Positions 60,616 to 64,000 of a stretch of DNA of 64,000 nt are shown piece after piece. Each line of letters begins with the position of its first letter. Within the stretch, counting starts at the first letter, position 1. This stretch comes from Curtobacterium sp. PhB115 (GTDB lineage: Bacteria; Actinomycetota; Actinomycetes; Actinomycetales; Microbacteriaceae), in the NCBI RefSeq assembly GCF_003752025.1, contig NZ_RJKR01000009.1:1-64000 (forward strand), written 5' to 3'. The notes below the pieces were generated by a model that worked only from the letters and a program-made list of their open reading frames with translations, was not told the DNA's origin and ran no database searches. Made by a program: the position numbers and the translations under genes.

Positions 60616-60760
60616 GACGCCCACCCCCTTCTGATCCGGTTCGCCCGGAGGCCCCCGAGCAGTCCGACGGTACCGCATGGCACGCGACCGGCACCCTCCG
60701 GATCGTCGGCAACACGCGGGAGATCGGTGGCACGGTCTGCGGGAGCGCTCACACGACCCG

Positions 60761-60789
60761 TAGGATGGTTCCGCGGACGAATCGATTCG
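60761..60789 (+). promoter_or_regulatory. -10-like box and operator-like palindrome before efflux gene
   Basis: TAGGAT (60761-60766) is a candidate -10 and the perfect 12-bp palindrome CGAATCGATTCG lies just downstream (60778-60789), a likely binding site for the divergent TetR regulator. No clear -35 is seen. Confidence 0.5.
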
Positions 60790-60840
60790 ATCGACCCGCG
60801 ATCACCCCCACCCTCCCCTCACCGCCGAAGGACTCTGCTC

Positions 60841-62097
60841 GTGACCGCGCCCGCCACCACCGGTTCGCTCCGGGTCATCCTGCACCCGGGAGACTCGCTC
60901 TCCCGTCGTCAGCGACTCGTCTACGTCTTCGTCCTGGGCGCCCTCACGGCGCTCGGGCCGTTCACCATCGACCTCTACCTGCCTGCCTTCCCGGCGATCA
61001 AGGAACAGTTCGGCATCACGGACGGTGCGGTCCAGCTCACCCTGACGGCGACGACGCTCGGTTTCGCGATCGGGCAGCTGCTCGTCGGCCCGTGGAGCGA
61101 CAAGGTCGGGCGTCGTCTCCCGCTCATCATCGCGACGACGGTGCACGTCGGGGCGTCCGTCGGTGCCGCACTGGCGCCGAACGTCGAGGTCCTCGCGCTC
61201 TTCCGCGTCCTGCAGGGGATGGGCGCCTCGGCCGGTGGCGTCGTCGCGATGGCGACCGTCCGCGACCTGTTCGGCGGCAAGCCCCTGGTCCGGATGCTGT
61301 CCCGGCTCGCGATGGTGAACGGTCTCGCGCCGATCCTCGCGCCGCTGATCGGCTCGCAGATGCTCCGGTTCGTCAGCTGGCCCGGTGTCTTCGTCTTCCT
61401 CGCCTGCTACGGCGCCGCCGTGGTCCTGGCGTCGATCCTGCTCATCGTCGAGACGCTGCCGCCCGCGCGTCGGCACGAGGCCGGGCACTCCACGATCGGG
61501 CAGCGGTACAAGGCGCTGTTCTCGGATCGGGTGTTCGTCGGCGTCGCCCTCATCGGCGCGATGGTGTTCAGCGGCCTGTTCTCGTACCTCAGTTCGTCGC
61601 CGTTCCTGTTCCAGGGCGTGTACGGACTCGACGCGCAGCAGTACGGTCTGCTCTTCGCGGTGAACTCGGTCGGCGTCGTGATCGGGGTCCAGGTGTCGGC
61701 GCGGCTCGCACAGCGTGTCGGTCCGCAGTGGATCCTGGCGTGCTCGACGGCGACGCTCTTCCTGTCCGCGGTGGCGATCATCGTGCTCGACCTGCTCGAC
61801 GCGGGGCTCGTCGGCGTGCTCGTGCCGCTCTGGTTCTTCATCGCCGCGTGCGGGTTCTCGTTCCCGCTGGTCCAGGTCATCGGTCTCGCCGCCCACGGCA
61901 AGGAGGCGGGGACGGCTGCGTCGCTCCTCGGCGCCCTGAACTTCGGTGTCGCCGGCCTGATCTCGCCGATCGTCGGCTGGCTCGGCATCAGCACGGCCGC
62001 CCCGATGGCGATGGTGATGGCGTGCACCTCGGTCGCCGCGATCGTCATCCTCTGGGCCGTCGTCCGACCCCGGACCGTGCCGGCGCTCACCCACTGA
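60841..62097 (+). CDS. Bcr/CflA-family drug efflux MFS transporter
   Basis: 418-residue transporter with 12 helices. Helix 1 TALGPFTIDLYLPAFPAI is the signature of the Bcr/CflA group; also GQLLVGPWSDKVGRRLPL, RVLQGMGASAGGVVAMATVRDLF. Proton-driven export of drugs or cysteine-like compounds is inferred from family. GTG start; regulated probably by the divergent TetR protein. Confidence 0.93.
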   Translation: MTAPATTGSLRVILHPGDSLSRRQRLVYVFVLGALTALGPFTIDLYLPAFPAIKEQFGITDGAVQLTLTATTLGFAIGQLLVGPWSDKVGRRLPLIIATTVHVGASVGAALAPNVEVLALFRVLQGMGASAGGVVAMATVRDLFGGKPLVRMLSRLAMVNGLAPILAPLIGSQMLRFVSWPGVFVFLACYGAAVVLASILLIVETLPPARRHEAGHSTIGQRYKALFSDRVFVGVALIGAMVFSGLFSYLSSSPFLFQGVYGLDAQQYGLLFAVNSVGVVIGVQVSARLAQRVGPQWILACSTATLFLSAVAIIVLDLLDAGLVGVLVPLWFFIAACGFSFPLVQVIGLAAHGKEAGTAASLLGALNFGVAGLISPIVGWLGISTAAPMAMVMACTSVAAIVILWAVVRPRTVPALTH

Positions 62098-62151
62098 CAC
62101 CGGGGCACGGCCGGCCGGACACGTGCGTCGGTGCGTCCATATGCTGTGGAC

Positions 62152-64000
62152 ATGAGCGACGTGGTGGAGCAGGCGCGGGCCGCGGCCGAAGCGGCGAAGC
62201 AGGCGGCGGACGAGGCACGTCGGCTCGCCGACGAGGCCGCGAGACGCGCGGAGGAACTCGCCGCGGCCCTGGCCGCAGCGGCCCCGGGACCGGAACCGAC
62301 ACTCGTCGCCGACGCGGAGCCGGCGGTCGCCGGGTCACCGGCACCCACCGGCCAGGAGGCCCGACTCGCGCCCGACGCTGAGCCGGCGGCCACCGGGGTG
62401 GTCGCGCCCACCCCGTCGGCCGAGCCCGCGGGCACGTCCGGCACCGTGCCTCCCGGCAGTGGTGTCGCGGGCCCGCTGGGACCGGACGCGATCGCCGCGA
62501 TCCGGAGCGGCTACGCGGTGGAGGGCAGCGCCCTCGAACTCGGGGCGCTCGTCAACGGCGACGCCCTGCCGGACGTCCAGGTCCGGATCCCGCTCGGGAT
62601 GCTGAACCGTCACGGCCTCGTCGCCGGTGCCACCGGGACCGGCAAGACCCGCACGCTGCAGGTGCTCGCAGAGCAGATCGCCGCGAACGGCGTGCCGGTG
62701 TTCGCGGCCGACGTCAAGGGGGACCTGTCGGGCCTCGCGGTCGTCGGTGAGGGCAACGAGAAGCTCCTCGCCCGGACCGCCGGCATCGGCCAGCAGTGGC
62801 AGGGTGTGGCGAGCCAGGCGGAGCTCTTCTCGCTCGGCGGGCAGGGGACCGGGGTGCCGATCCGCGCCACCGTCTCCGGGTTCGGGCCGTTGCTGCTGTC
62901 GAAGGTGCTCGGGCTGAACGACACGCAGGAGTCCTCGCTCGGGCTCGTGTTCCACTACGCCGAACGCGCCGGTCTGCCGCTCGTCGACCTGTCGGACCTG
63001 CGGAGCGTCCTGACGTTCCTGGTGAGCGACGCCGGCAAGGGTGAGCTGGCCGAGCTCGGCGGGCTGTCGAAGCAGACCGCCGGGGTGATCCTGCGGGAGC
63101 TCGTGACGTTCGCCGACAAGGGTGCGGACGCGTTCTTCGGCGAGCCCGAGATCGACACGCAGGTGTTCCTCCGGACGGCGGCCGACGGGCGGGGGATCGT
63201 GAGCCTGCTCGAGGTCCCCGGGGTGCAGGACCAGCCCGAGGTCTTCTCGACGTTCCTGATGTGGTTGCTCGCGGACCTGTTCAACGAGCTCCCCGAGGTC
63301 GGCGACCAGGACAAGCCGAAGCTCGTGTTCTTCTTCGACGAGGCGCACCTGCTGTTCAACGGGGCCTCGAAGGACTTCACCGACCAGATCGTGCGCACCG
63401 TCCGGCTCATCCGGTCGAAGGGCGTCGGGGTGTTCTTCGTGACCCAGACCCCGAAGGACTTCCCGAACGACGTGCTCGCGCAGCTCGGGTCACGGATCCA
63501 GCACCAACTCCGTGCCCACACCCCCGACGACGCGAAGGCGCTCCGGGCGACGGTGTCGACCTACCCGACGAGCGACTACGACCTCGGCGAGGTGCTGACG
63601 TCGCTGGCCACCGGCGAAGCGATCGTCACCGTGATGAACGAGAAGGGCGCACCGACGCCCGTCGCGTGGACGCGTCTGCGCGCGCCGCAGGGATCGATGG
63701 ACCCGATGCCCGCCGCCGACATGCAGGCGCGGGTCTCGGCATCGCCGCTGTCGGTCACGTACGGCACCCGGGTCGACCCGGACTCCGCCCACGAGATGCT
63801 CGCCCGCCGGATGGAGGCCGCTGCGGCCGAGGCGGCTGCGGTGGACGCGCAGAAGGACGCTGCCCTCGCGGCGGCAGAGGCGGAGAAGGAAGCCGCACGA
63901 GCTGCAGCGGCCGCGGCGAAGGAAGCGGCGGCGCAGGCGAAGCAGGAGGAGCGCGAGCGCGCTGCGGCGCAGCAGGAGTACGAGCGGGCGCAGCGGGAGT
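62152..64000 (+). CDS. HerA-like ATPase, DUF853 family (3' end beyond window)
   Basis: Partial gene, at least 616 codons. An Ala/Glu/Arg-rich N-terminal segment (about 1-45) is followed by a Pro/Ala linker and a HerA/FtsK-like ATPase core: Walker A GATGTGKT near residue 160, AADVKGDLSGLA, Walker B LVFFFDEAHLLF near residue 397 and VTQTPKDFPNDVLAQLGSRIQHQLRA. The C-terminal part is a coiled, Ala/Glu/Lys-rich region that runs off the window. Role unknown; DNA-pumping or processing is inferred. ATG has TATGCT 6 nt upstream. Confidence 0.9.
   Translation, partial: MSDVVEQARAAAEAAKQAADEARRLADEAARRAEELAAALAAAAPGPEPTLVADAEPAVAGSPAPTGQEARLAPDAEPAATGVVAPTPSAEPAGTSGTVPPGSGVAGPLGPDAIAAIRSGYAVEGSALELGALVNGDALPDVQVRIPLGMLNRHGLVAGATGTGKTRTLQVLAEQIAANGVPVFAADVKGDLSGLAVVGEGNEKLLARTAGIGQQWQGVASQAELFSLGGQGTGVPIRATVSGFGPLLLSKVLGLNDTQESSLGLVFHYAERAGLPLVDLSDLRSVLTFLVSDAGKGELAELGGLSKQTAGVILRELVTFADKGADAFFGEPEIDTQVFLRTAADGRGIVSLLEVPGVQDQPEVFSTFLMWLLADLFNELPEVGDQDKPKLVFFFDEAHLLFNGASKDFTDQIVRTVRLIRSKGVGVFFVTQTPKDFPNDVLAQLGSRIQHQLRAHTPDDAKALRATVSTYPTSDYDLGEVLTSLATGEAIVTVMNEKGAPTPVAWTRLRAPQGSMDPMPAADMQARVSASPLSVTYGTRVDPDSAHEMLARRMEAAAAEAAAVDAQKDAALAAAEAEKEAARAAAAAAKEAAAQAKQEERERAAAQQEYERAQRE

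Overview
The window is very GC-rich actinobacterial DNA. It has dense genes, many GTG starts, GTGA/ATGA stop-start overlaps, menaquinone biosynthesis genes, an acidic-tailed NusG and cystathionine beta- and gamma-synthases. Together these point to Microbacteriaceae, with Curtobacterium-like sequence the best guess from protein resemblance recalled from memory. It looks like ordinary chromosome. I see no rRNA operon, prophage, CRISPR array or complete insertion sequence. The first ~84 bases are G/C homopolymer and look like an assembly edge.

Layout. 0.4-13.6 kb: menaquinone block (menC, menB, menE, menA, menD, isochorismate synthase, demethylmenaquinone methyltransferase, polyprenyl diphosphate synthase), a ferredoxin/NADPH reductase, and small membrane proteins mixed in. 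13.6-22.6 kb: cardiolipin synthase, YajQ protein, tRNA-Tyr, inositol-phosphatase-like protein, M23 peptidase, tRNA-Thr and tRNA-Met, a HadA/HadB-like dehydratase pair, murB, an aspartate-type aminotransferase and tRNA-Trp. 22.6-25.5 kb: secE-nusG-rplK-rplA. 25.5-45.1 kb: an accessory-looking stretch that separates rplKA from rplJL. It holds a ROK-regulated sugar oxidation and uptake cluster, a MacB-type ABC pair, a flippase plus glycosyltransferase, an operon of acyl-CoA-dehydrogenase-like protein, PIG-L/methyltransferase fusion and glycosyltransferase, and a two-component system. 45.1-46.4 kb: rplJ-rplL behind a leader with an attenuator-like hairpin. 46.4-64 kb: a DUF559-type protein between palindromic repeats, an APC permease, an ABC exporter, a cyclase-like sensor coupled to a frameshifted MscS/cyclic-nucleotide-binding channel, transsulfuration genes (CBS, CGS), two MFS transporters, a TetR regulator and a HerA/DUF853 ATPase cut by the window edge.

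Three patterns go beyond single genes. (1) Several genes end in short tandem duplications that copy their own 3' end including the stop codon. (2) Two families of dispersed palindromic repeats sit mostly between genes; two copies of one family bracket the DUF559 gene in direct orientation. (3) At least ten genes have a TANNNT hexamer 6-8 nt before the start codon, consistent with leaderless transcripts.

The most interesting candidate systems are the catalytically eroded class III cyclase joined to a cyclic-nucleotide-binding MscS channel that appears broken by a small deletion, and the overlapping three-gene operon around the PIG-L deacetylase/methyltransferase fusion. All product names are judged from motifs and remembered family resemblance; no database search was run.
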